From Deltaproteobacteria bacterium (GTDB taxonomy: Bacteria > Desulfobacterota > Desulfobacteria > Desulfobacterales > SpSt-501), in assembly GCA_016219005.1 (NCBI GenBank), contig JACRCN010000084.1, positions 1-64,000 on the forward strand: DNA of 64,000 nt. Direction: 5' to 3'. A model generated the notes under the pieces. It had not been told where the DNA came from, made no database searches, and saw nothing but the letters and a program-made list of their open reading frames with translations. Shown piece by piece: positions 53,721 to 62,032 of this stretch. Position 1 is the first letter of the stretch. Each line of letters begins with the position of its first letter. The translations under genes and the position numbers were made by a program.

Positions 53721-54769
53721 ATCCGATTGCGGAGATGGCCGGGCAACTCCTGGACGATCATCAGGAATTCGTCCTGGCGACTATCGTCAGCCGCCACGGG
53801 TCGACGCCCCGAACGGCGGGCACCCGCATGATCGTTTCCAGGAAGGGACAGGGACTGGGCACCATCGGAGGCGGACTTCTGGAGGCCCGCGTAATGAAAA
53901 GGGCCGGCGAAGTGTTTGCGACCCGACGTTCCGAGCTGATTCCCTTTGACCTGTCGCACACCGAAGTGGCGGCGATGGACATGATCTGCGGCGGTCAATT
54001 GGAAGTGCTCCTGGAATTCATCAGCCCGTCGAGCCCGGCAGCCGTTGTGTTCAAATGCTGGCGGGACGCCCTGAGCACCGCGAATCCGTGCCTCTTTCTG
54101 GCCGTGCTTAAGTTTTCCGGCGGGCAGGTCGACCGCATCGACCACTGCGTGGTCAGGGCCGATCAGGTGGTTTGCGGAGATTGTCCCCTGAAGCCGTCCG
54201 CCCTCCAAGAACTTGTCCGCGCCCACTCCGGGGCCGCCTGCATGCGTACCGTCTCCCTGGAGGAGGCCATGATCGTCATCGACCCGGTCCTGAGGGCGGA
54301 TACGGTTTATCTGTTCGGGGCCGGCCACGTCGCGCAACCCACGTCCCGACTCGCGGCTTTCGTCGGGTTCCGCGTGCGGGTCGTGGACGACCGGGCGGAG
54401 TTCGCCAACGCCGAACGGTTCACCGAGGCAGAACAGATCCGGGTGGTCACGGACTTCGACACCGCCCTGAAGGGGTTTGCCATCGACCGTAGCGCCTTCA
54501 TCGTCATCGTGACCCGCGGCCATCTGCACGACAAGACCGTGCTGGCGCAGGCGCTGCGCACGGAGGCGGCCTACATCGGGATGATCGGCAGCCGGCGCAA
54601 GCGGGACCACATCTTCAACGCGCTGCTGAAACAGGGTTTCAATGAAGCCGATTTGAAACGGGTGCGCTCCCCCATCGGTCTGGACATCGGCGCGGAGACC
54701 CCCGAAGAGATTGCGGTGAGCATCGTGGCCGAACTGGTCCACGCCCGCTCGCAAGGGCGACGCGCATGA
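53717..54769 (+). CDS. XdhC family molybdenum hydroxylase maturation protein
   Basis: 350 residues: the N-terminal XdhC_CoxI domain (about 10-75: EFVLATIVSRHGSTPRTAGTRM, GTIGGGLLEARVM), a middle linker and a C-terminal Rossmann XdhC_C domain (about 190-330: VYLFGAGHVAQPTSRLAAFVGF, VVTRGHLHDKTVL, YIGMIGSRRKRDHI). XdhC proteins bind the molybdenum cofactor and help sulfurate it before insertion. AGGAGGG precedes the ATG. The NTP-transferase gene overlaps its stop by four bases. Confidence 0.92.
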   Translation: MNPIAEMAGQLLDDHQEFVLATIVSRHGSTPRTAGTRMIVSRKGQGLGTIGGGLLEARVMKRAGEVFATRRSELIPFDLSHTEVAAMDMICGGQLEVLLEFISPSSPAAVVFKCWRDALSTANPCLFLAVLKFSGGQVDRIDHCVVRADQVVCGDCPLKPSALQELVRAHSGAACMRTVSLEEAMIVIDPVLRADTVYLFGAGHVAQPTSRLAAFVGFRVRVVDDRAEFANAERFTEAEQIRVVTDFDTALKGFAIDRSAFIVIVTRGHLHDKTVLAQALRTEAAYIGMIGSRRKRDHIFNALLKQGFNEADLKRVRSPIGLDIGAETPEEIAVSIVAELVHARSQGRRA

Positions 54770-55908
54770 ACCCGGAATCCGTCACCGCTCTCGTGCTGTC
54801 GGCTGGATTTTCGGAGCGCATGGGCGATTTCAAGCCCCTGATGATGCTCGGCGGGATGACGATTCTGGAGCGGGTCATCCGGCTGTTTCAAACCATCGGG
54901 GTCCGTCGCATTCATGTCGTGGTCGGCCACCGCGCGGCTGAGTTGACCGCCCTGATCGACCGATGGGGCGCCCGCAGCGTCGTGAACGTCTGCTACGCCG
55001 AGGGCATGTTCTCCTCGGTCGTGGCCGGCGTGTCGAGCCTGGATGAGGGAACCGGGTCCTTTTTCGTCCTGCCCGTGGATATCCCTCTCGTGCGGCCTGC
55101 GACCCTCCGCGACCTCCTGCAGGCCTTCCCGGCCGCAGCCGCCGCGATTTGCCACCCGACGTTCAGAGGACGGCGCGGGCACCCTCCGCTGATCGGCAGC
55201 CATCATATTCGCAGCATCCTGGAATGGCGCGAGGAGGGCGGCCTGGGCGCCCTGCTCACCCGATTGGAGCAGCACGCCGTCAATGTGGCCGTGGTCGACG
55301 AATTCATCCACCAGGATATGGATCGCGCCGAGGATTACCGACGCATGGCCGGCAGGCTGGAAAGCCGCGAAATCTTTTCCCCGGCGGAGTGCGCAGCACT
55401 GCTGAACGACCGGGTGTACGTTCCGCCCGCCGTGCCGGCGCACGGCCGCGCCGTCGCCGAAATGGCCATGCGCATCGGACAGGCTCTCAACCACGCGGGT
55501 TTTTCTCTGAATCTGCGGCTGATCTGCGCGGCCGCGCTCGTGCACGACGTGGCCCGCGGGGGTCCCGACCACGCCCGCCGCGGAGGAAAGCTGCTTCGTG
55601 ACCTTGACATGCCGCTGCTGGCCGAAATCGTCGAGACCCACATGGACATGGCGGTGGGCGTGGGGCGGCAGATCAAAGAGGCCGAAGTGGTGTTCCTGGC
55701 GGACAAGCTGGTGCAGGAAGACCGCTTTGTGGGGCTCGCTGAACGCTTTCGCCTCCGCATGCGTGATTCTTCCGCCGATTCCCGTGAGCATGACTCCGCC
55801 CGCCGCAGGCTTGACGCCGCCCGGAAAATAGCCGAACGGATCGAAGCCGTCATCGGCCGGTCGCTGGAAAGCCTGCGGGACGGCAGCCGGGTCGCGGATA
55901 CGATCTAA
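54766..55908 (+). CDS. MocA-like NTP transferase fused to HD domain (DVU_1551-type)
   Basis: 380 residues in two parts. Residues 1-195: nucleotidyltransferase of the MobA/MocA type, with VLSAGFSERMGDFKPLMMLGG, a variant of the LAxGxSxRMG..K motif, and VLPVDIPLVRPATL with the metal-binding Asp. Residues 205-380: an HD domain (CAAALVHDVARGGPDHARRGG), which in this family is thought to be a phosphohydrolase. Such proteins convert molybdopterin to a dinucleotide form for hydroxylases. ATGA overlap with xdhC. Confidence 0.88.
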   Translation: MNPESVTALVLSAGFSERMGDFKPLMMLGGMTILERVIRLFQTIGVRRIHVVVGHRAAELTALIDRWGARSVVNVCYAEGMFSSVVAGVSSLDEGTGSFFVLPVDIPLVRPATLRDLLQAFPAAAAAICHPTFRGRRGHPPLIGSHHIRSILEWREEGGLGALLTRLEQHAVNVAVVDEFIHQDMDRAEDYRRMAGRLESREIFSPAECAALLNDRVYVPPAVPAHGRAVAEMAMRIGQALNHAGFSLNLRLICAAALVHDVARGGPDHARRGGKLLRDLDMPLLAEIVETHMDMAVGVGRQIKEAEVVFLADKLVQEDRFVGLAERFRLRMRDSSADSREHDSARRRLDAARKIAERIEAVIGRSLESLRDGSRVADTI

Positions 55909-56100
55909 TCCGCTTCCTCCTTCCGGGAGAAAACACTTTCTTCGATGGGTCTGCCCGAGATCTTTGGTGGACGTCCCGTACGCGATCTGGTAAATAGTTT
56001 GCCAGGCTGTCGGCAGCTTCATCCATCCGGGGACCGGTAAGGCGCGTGCAGTGCACTCGGGTTGCCGGCAAACATCCTGATCTTGCATGGGAGACTGCGC

Positions 56101-56454
56101 ATGGCGAAAAAAGAATCGCCGTTTTGCATCCGCTCAAAAATCTGGGTGGAAGACGCCCACGGGAAGGTGGTGTTCGGCCTGGGAAGGTACCGCATCCTGG
56201 AGGCCGTGCAGCGTCTCGGATCGCTGCAGGCCGCAGCCCAGGAACTCAAGATGAGTTACCGGGCGATCTGGGGGCGGATCAGCGCCACCGAAGAACGCCT
56301 GGGCAAACCGCTGCTGATTCGAGAGCCCCGGGGGTCCCGGCTGACGCCCCTGGGCGAAACGCTCCTGAAGCAGTTCCAGCGGCTGCTGAAAATCGTCGAG
56401 ACCGAGTCCGACGACGTCTACAACGACCTCATGGCGGCGTACCTCGACGGCTGA
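56101..56454 (+). CDS. modE: ModE-type winged helix-turn-helix regulator (DNA-binding domain only)
   Basis: 117 residues beginning MAKKESPFCIRSKIWVEDAHG, then the LysR-like wHTH of ModE: YRILEAVQRLGSLQAAAQELKMSYRAIWGRI and LIREPRGSRLTPLGETLL. The C-terminal molybdate-binding Mop domains of full ModE are absent, so molybdate sensing must use another route. It sits between molybdenum maturation genes and molybdopterin enzymes and may control modABC or the enzymes. The ATG at 56101 is followed by the best similarity. Confidence 0.83.
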   Translation: MAKKESPFCIRSKIWVEDAHGKVVFGLGRYRILEAVQRLGSLQAAAQELKMSYRAIWGRISATEERLGKPLLIREPRGSRLTPLGETLLKQFQRLLKIVETESDDVYNDLMAAYLDG

Positions 56455-56542
56455 ACTGAGGGCATTCCTCCGGCAGGGGTCATTTCCACTCCTCTTCGCC
56501 TTCCTCGATAATAGGTCCCCGCTACGCCCTACTATATCCTAA

Positions 56543-56571
56543 TTGACACAGTCTTTCGCCTCTGCTAATAA
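56543..56571 (+). promoter_or_regulatory. Strong sigma-70-type promoter
   Basis: TTGACA (56543-56548), 17-base spacer, TAATAA (56566-56571). It drives toward the molybdopterin oxidoreductase, leaving about 375 bases of untranslated leader. Confidence 0.6.
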
Positions 56572-56618
56572 TCGCGAGTATCGGTCAGGGTAGCAAACGC
56601 CCTCCCGGGCGCCCCGCC

Positions 56619-56637
56619 CCGGCCTTCGGAAGGCCGG
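56619..56637. terminator. GC-rich hairpin in the oxidoreductase leader
   Basis: A 19-base palindrome with arms CCGGCCTTC/GAAGGCCGG and one central base lies about 45 bases downstream of the predicted start of transcription. T-rich bases follow only about 25 bases later, so it may be an attenuator or just a stable leader stem. Confidence 0.4.
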
Positions 56638-56954
56638 AAGATTAGACCATTCCTGACTTCCTTTTTTGTTTTTCGGCATGTTGAATTCCGGGATAAACGT
56701 CGACGGTCGCCCCTTCGACGGCGCCTGAGATATGCCAAAAATGACTCGACCGGCTGACGAACTGGCCGCGGAGCCTCGGCCGTGGCGCCGGGTTCCCCGC
56801 GGCCGGATCGTTTCATGGCAATCCGGCGCCGGGAGTGCGGATCGATGCCAAACGTGATCTGCTCTGACTGGGGGGAGGCCTACCCCGCCGGCCATGTCCT
56901 CATCTGCCGGGGATGCCGGTCCGGAACGGGCTATCTTGCAAGGGAGGAAATAAA

Positions 56955-59123
56955 ATGACCACGCAATCGGTATACAGCATCTGCGGCATGTGCACGGTGC
57001 GCTGTCCCATCGTGGCCGAAGTGAAAAACGGCGAGGTCCAGTTCCTGCAGGGCAACCCCCACGTCCCCGCCATGAAGGGGTCGATCTGCCCGCGGGGGGC
57101 TGCCGGCAGGGCCTTGATCCGGGACCACGAACGCATTCAGGCGCCCATGATCCGCGAGGGCCGGCGCGGCGAAGGCAAGTGGCGCCGGGTGGGCTGGGAC
57201 GAAGCCCTGGACGAGGTGGCCGGGCGGCTGAAAGCCGTTATCCGGCAGCATGGGGCCAGGAGCGTCGCCTTTTCGGACCGGGGAGGCCCGTTCCGGGACT
57301 TGCACCAGGCCTTTGTCCGCGGCCTGGGCTCCCCCAACTACACCAACCATGACAGCTCCTGCGCCCGCAACGTGCAACACGCCTGCATGTCGGTTGCCGG
57401 GGTCGGGCGCAAGGAACTGGTCTACGATTTAAAAAATGCCCGGCACGTCGTCCTGCAGACACGCAACATCTTTGAAGCCATCGCCGTCCAGGAAGTCAAC
57501 AACCTCACCGAGGCCCTGGCCAACGGCTGCAAGCTCACGGTCATCGACATTCGCGCCACGATATCGGCGGCCAAGGCCGACCGCTTCATGCTGGTACGGC
57601 CCGGCAGCGACTACGCCTTGAACCTGGCGGTGATCTACGAACTGCTCATGCAAAAGCTCTATGACGCCGAGTACGCCGCTCGCTGGATCAAGGACCTCGG
57701 CCGGTTGGAGGAGTTCGTGCGTGCCTGCACGCCGGAGTGGGCCGAGGCGGAGACCGGCATTCCCGCCGGCGAGACCCGGCGGTTCGTGCGCGACCTCGCC
57801 GCGGCCAAACCCGCCGTCATCTGGCACCCCGGTTGGATGACCTCGCGCTACATGGACTCCTTTTACGTCAGCCGTTCGATTTACATCATCAACGCGCTGC
57901 TGGGCGCCAAGGGCGGCCTGCCGTTCGCGAACAAACCCGGCGACGTCGGCCGCAAGGGCCTGAAGAAGCTGGTGGACCTGGTCCCAAAGCCCGCGGAAAA
58001 ACGGGCCGACGGCGTCGGTTGGCGCTACAAGCACTTCGACGGTGGACCCGGGCTGGCGCACCTGGTCTACGGCGCCATGGAGTCCGGCGACCCTTACCCC
58101 GTCAAGGCATACATCGCCTACCGCCACGACCCGCTCATGGGGTTCCCCGATCCGGATCGACTCCTGCAGAAACTCGACAAGCTGGATTTCCTGGTGTCGG
58201 TAAGTTTCACCTGGTCGGACACGGCTTGGTATTCGGATGTGGTGTTGCCGCTGTCTCCTTATCTGGAGCGGGAGAGCATTATCGCCTGCAAAAACGGCCT
58301 GAAGCCCTACTTCTTCCTCCGACAGCGGGCGCTGCCGCCGCGCTTCGACACCCGCGCGGACTGGGAAATCCTCTGCGGCCTGGCCAAGCGGCTGGGGTTG
58401 AAAGAGCTCGTCTTCGACTCCATAGACGCCATATGGGACTATCAACTCAAAGATACCGGTGTGAGGCCGGAGGATTTCAATGCTACCGGTTTCGTCAACC
58501 TGACGGAGGCCGTGAAATATCGAAAGCCGGACGAGCTGAAAATCCCAACCCCCAGCGGCAAGATCGAGATCATCTCCGAAAAGCTCGAAAACCAGGGGCT
58601 GGCCTCCCTCATGCCCTACAATACTCCGAAGCGTCCGCCTGAAGGCCAGTTCCGTCTGACCTTCGGCCGTTGCGCGCTGCACACCCAGGGGCATACCGCA
58701 AACAATCCCATGCTGGCCGAGCAGATGCCGGAAAACGTGCTCTGGATCAACGCCAAGGCCGCGGAGGCGCTCAAAATCGCCGACGGCGAGCGCGTCACGG
58801 TCAGCCGCAACGGCTACGCGGAAACCATCGCGGCCAAGGTCACGCCGCTCATTCACCCGGAGGCCGTGTTCGTGGTGCACGGCTTCGGCCATCGCCTGCC
58901 GGTGGAGAGCCGGGCTTTCGGCAAGGGACTGGCGGACAACCGCTTCATGCAGGGGGGCTCGATGTCTGGGACCCGGCCGGCGGCGGCATCGCCATGCAGG
59001 AGCACTTCGTTACCGTCTCCAAGATTCGATAAGGCTTCGCAAAGAAGGCAAAGACAACTGACCCTCCCCCGGGACATGCCGAAACCCGGCGACCGGCGTT
59101 CCGGGGTTTTTTTAAGTGCATAG
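56955..59123 (+). CDS. Molybdopterin-dependent oxidoreductase (PhsA/PsrA-like), frameshifted near the C-terminus
   Basis: DMSO-reductase-family catalytic subunit. N-terminal 4Fe-4S motif CGMCTVRCPIVAEV with the fourth Cys in SICPRG, cofactor-binding PNYTNHDSSCARNVQHAC whose Cys is the likely Mo ligand, and a C-terminal molydop domain (INAKAAEALKIADGERVTVSRNG). As read, the protein changes into a basic low-complexity tail after RFMQGG. One extra base in the G run near 58950-58955 restores LDVWDPAGGGIAMQEHFV and a stop at 59030-59032, giving 692 residues. No Fe-S or membrane partner subunit is adjacent. Substrate unclear (thiosulfate, polysulfide or other). Confidence 0.85.
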   Translation: MTTQSVYSICGMCTVRCPIVAEVKNGEVQFLQGNPHVPAMKGSICPRGAAGRALIRDHERIQAPMIREGRRGEGKWRRVGWDEALDEVAGRLKAVIRQHGARSVAFSDRGGPFRDLHQAFVRGLGSPNYTNHDSSCARNVQHACMSVAGVGRKELVYDLKNARHVVLQTRNIFEAIAVQEVNNLTEALANGCKLTVIDIRATISAAKADRFMLVRPGSDYALNLAVIYELLMQKLYDAEYAARWIKDLGRLEEFVRACTPEWAEAETGIPAGETRRFVRDLAAAKPAVIWHPGWMTSRYMDSFYVSRSIYIINALLGAKGGLPFANKPGDVGRKGLKKLVDLVPKPAEKRADGVGWRYKHFDGGPGLAHLVYGAMESGDPYPVKAYIAYRHDPLMGFPDPDRLLQKLDKLDFLVSVSFTWSDTAWYSDVVLPLSPYLERESIIACKNGLKPYFFLRQRALPPRFDTRADWEILCGLAKRLGLKELVFDSIDAIWDYQLKDTGVRPEDFNATGFVNLTEAVKYRKPDELKIPTPSGKIEIISEKLENQGLASLMPYNTPKRPPEGQFRLTFGRCALHTQGHTANNPMLAEQMPENVLWINAKAAEALKIADGERVTVSRNGYAETIAAKVTPLIHPEAVFVVHGFGHRLPVESRAFGKGLADNRFMQGGSMSGTRPAAASPCRSTSLPSPRFDKASQRRQRQLTLPRDMPKPGDRRSGVFLSA
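59082..59113 (+). terminator. Intrinsic terminator after the molybdopterin oxidoreductase
   Basis: AAACCCGG (59082-59089) pairs with CCGGGGTTT (59101-59109) with one bulge, directly followed by a run of T. It lies about 50 bases after the restored stop, supporting the shorter, frame-corrected protein. Confidence 0.6.
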
Positions 59124-59241
59124 ATATGCCAAATTTGATATATGCACAGCTTATGGAAAGCAACGATCCCGTCTGACCGCGGGATCGGTTGGGCACATAT
59201 GAGGGGCAGATAAATATCAACCTACACGTGGAGAGGAAAGA

Positions 59242-61944
59242 ATGGCCGAGAACACCTTCACACTCAATCAGCGCAGGGTCGCATTCATGCCGGGCCAGAC
59301 CATCCTGGAGGCGGCTGCGGCCGCTGGCGTCCGCATCCCGACGCTATGCCACCTCAGAGGGACCACGCCCACCGGTGCGTGTCGCATTTGCTTGGTGGAG
59401 GTCACCGGGGCTCGGAGCCTGATGTCGGCGTGTAGCACGCCGGCGGCTCCCAACATGGTGATACAAACCGAGTCCACCCGGGTGGTCCAAGCGCGCAAGT
59501 TGATCCTGGAGTTGCTGCTGGCTTCCGGTGAACATGATTGCCTGATCTGCCCTTCCTGTGGAGATTGCCAACTGCAGGATCTGGCCTTCAAGTACCAGGT
59601 GTCCCCGAAACGGTTCAATCGCTGGACGGATTTTCGGAAAACCGAAGTCAATCCGCTGATCGTTCGCGATTTTTCACGATGCATCCTCTGCGGCCGGTGC
59701 GTTCAGGCCTGTAACGAAGTTCAGGTCAACCGCGCCATTTCTTTCGGTTACCGCGGAAAAAAAGCCAAGATCGTCGCCGCAGGGGATGGGCCGCTAAAAG
59801 ACAGCGAATGCGTATTTTGCGGTGAGTGCGTACAGGCTTGCCCCACCGGCGCCTTATCGGAAGAAAAGGCCAGGACGACATGGCGTCCTTGGAAAGAGAG
59901 ACAACGCGTCCGGACCACGTGCCCCTATTGCGGGGTGGGATGTCAGCAATGGCTCCATGTGCAGGATGGTAAAATCGTCAAGGTGACGGGCGTCATGGGA
60001 GCTGAGCCCAACAAGGGTCGCCTCTGCGTGAAGGGCCGCTTCGGTTATGACTTCATCTACTCGGAGGAACGGCTCAAAACCCCCCTTATCAAAGAGAACG
60101 GCGAGTTCAGGGAAGCCTCTTGGGACGAAGCTCTAGACCTTGTGGCTTCTAAGTTCAAGCAGATCGTCGCCGAAAGCGGTCCCCATGCGCTGGCCGGGGT
60201 CAGCTGCGCCCGCAGCATCAACGAGGACTCCTACCAGATGCAAAAGCTGTTTCGCGCGGCGATCGGCACCAACAACATCGATCATTGCGCGCGTACCTGA
60301 CATGCCCCGACGGTCGCCGGTCTGGCGGCTGCTTTCGGCTCGGGTGCCATGACCAACTCCTTCAATGAATTCGCGCGCGCCAAAATGTTCATGATCATCG
60401 GTTCCAACATGGTGGAAGCCCACCCCGTGGCGGCCACCTTCGTGAAAAACGCGGTGATGCGGGGCGCACAGCTCATCGTGGTGGACCCCCGCCGACATGC
60501 GCTGGTGGACCTGGCGGCGCTGCACGTGCCCATCCGCGTGGGCTCGGACATCGCCCTTCTCAACGCGCTGATGCACGTACTGATCGCGGAGAACCTGTAC
60601 GACCGAAAATTCGTGGAGTCCTGCACCATCGATTTTGACAAGCTCGCGGCGAACGTTCGCACGTATCCGCCCGAGCGCGCCGCCGCCATTTGCGGCATCA
60701 GCGCCGAGATGATCCGGGACCTTGCCCGGCGGATCGCCTCGGTCAAGCCCATGATGGTCTGCTACACCCTGGGCATCACCGAGCACACCTGCGGCAAGCA
60801 CAACGTGCAGGCCGTCGCCAACCTGCAGATGCTGCTCGGAAACCTCGGCGTGGAGTGCGGCGGAGTCAACCCCCTGCGGGGGCAGAACAACGTCCAGGGC
60901 GCCTGCGACATGGGGGCTCTGCCGAACGTGTTTCCGGGCTACCAGGCCGTTACGGACGCGGACCATCGGGCAAAGTTCGCCAAGGCCTGGGGGGTGGCTA
61001 TCCTCCCCGACACGCCGGGGCTCATGATCCCGCAGATGATGGAAGGCCTCACCACAGGCAAGGTCCGGGCGTTCTACGTGTTCGGCGAGAACCTGGCCAA
61101 CACCGAACCGGACATCCGCAAGGTGGAGCACGAGCTTTCCTCGGCCGAATTCCTGGTGGTTCAGGACATCTTTCCCAACGAGACCACGCGCTTTGCCCAT
61201 GTCGTACTGCCGGCTGCGGCCTGGAGCGAGAACGACGGCACCTTCAGCAACAGCGAACGCCGCATCAGCCGCGTGCGGACCGCGAGCCCGCCGCCTGGGC
61301 TGGCCAAGCCCAACTGGTGGATTTTCAAGGAGCTGGCCAAACGCATGGGCCGTGCCTGGGCCGCCGACAGCGCTCAAGCCATCTGGGACGAGGAGGTCTC
61401 GGTGCTGGCGCCGCAGCTGTGCGGGATCAAGTATCACCGCCTGGAAGGCGACGGCCTGCAGTGGCCCTGCCCCGATGAAAGCCATGCGGGGACCTGCTTC
61501 CTGCACAAGGACGGCCAGTTCACCTGCGGATTAGGGGTCTTCACCCCGGTGGAGTGGACCCCTCCGGCCGAAGAGGCCTGCGCGGACTATCCGCTTGTGC
61601 TGAGCACCGGCCGGCGCCTGGCGCACTATCACACCCGCACCCAGACCGGTCGCTGCGAGGGCCTGAACGACATCCTCGGAGAAGAGACGGCCGACATCTC
61701 ACCCCAAGACGCGGCGGAGCTGAGCATCCGCGACGGGGAGACGATCCGCGTGCGGTCTCGCCGCGGAGAAGTCCGGATCAAGGCCCGGGTCAGCGCGCGG
61801 GTCCCGCGGGGGCTGGTGTGGATGTCGTTTCATTTTCGGGAAACCTGCGCCAACTGGCTTACGAACCCGGCTTTCGATCCGTCGACCCTGACGGCGGAGT
61901 ACAAGGCTTGCGCCGTGCGCATCGAAAAGGTATATACCGCGTAA
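59242..61944 (+). CDS. fdhA: Formate dehydrogenase alpha subunit, selenocysteine-containing
   Basis: A 900-residue cytoplasmic molybdo/tungsto-enzyme read through TGA at 60298-60300 as selenocysteine 353. Upstream: 2Fe-2S domain (PTLCHLRGTTPTGACRICLVEV), His-Cys 4Fe-4S (HDCLICPSCGDCQLQ), two 4Fe-4S motifs (CILCGRCVQACNEV, CVFCGECVQACPTGAL), then CPYCGVGCQQW. Around the TGA: HCART-U-HAPTVAGL, matching HCARVUHGPSVAGL-type FDH sites. After it the frame continues uninterrupted (MIIGSNMVEAHPVA, GTFSNSERRISRVR) to the C-terminal molydop domain. The NuoG-like head suggests NAD(P) or ferredoxin-linked complexes; no partner subunit is adjacent. Its ribosome site is GAGAGGAAAG. Confidence 0.9.
60298..60300 (+). 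other. Selenocysteine UGA codon of fdhA
   Basis: In-frame TGA between CART and HAPT, at the position of the Mo/W-ligating selenocysteine of formate dehydrogenases. The frame stays open on both sides for the whole family length. Confidence 0.88.
60311..60331 (+). promoter_or_regulatory. Bacterial SECIS hairpin in fdhA
   Basis: Ten bases after the UGA, CGGTCGCC (60311-60318) pairs with GGCGGCTG (60324-60331) (six Watson-Crick and two G-U pairs) around the loop GGTCT. This is the same apical loop and spacing as the E. coli fdhF SECIS bound by SelB. Confidence 0.8.
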
Positions 61945-62032
61945 TTTTTACACCGGTGGGCCCGATGTTCAACCGAGACCCCACCGGCTTGTTTTCACCA
62001 TCACGATCAGGCATCAGAAAGGAGTGTCGCCC

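Larger units (their letters stand above)
56455..56954. other. Leader region of the molybdopterin oxidoreductase gene
   Basis: 500 bases without a credible gene. They hold the promoter at 56543-56571, the GC hairpin at 56619-56637 and about 300 further bases of leader. A structured regulatory RNA is possible, but no known class was recognised. Confidence 0.4.

Noticed and set aside
56955-59123. Acetylene hydratase as identity of the PhsA-like enzyme
   Set aside because: The N-terminal Cys motif and the Mo-ligand region match sulfur-oxyanion reductase types better than the acetylene hydratase sequence I recall.
60298-60300. TGA seen first as a nonsense mutation splitting a formate dehydrogenase
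   Set aside because: Position in the conserved Sec site and the SECIS hairpin ten bases later show selenocysteine recoding instead.
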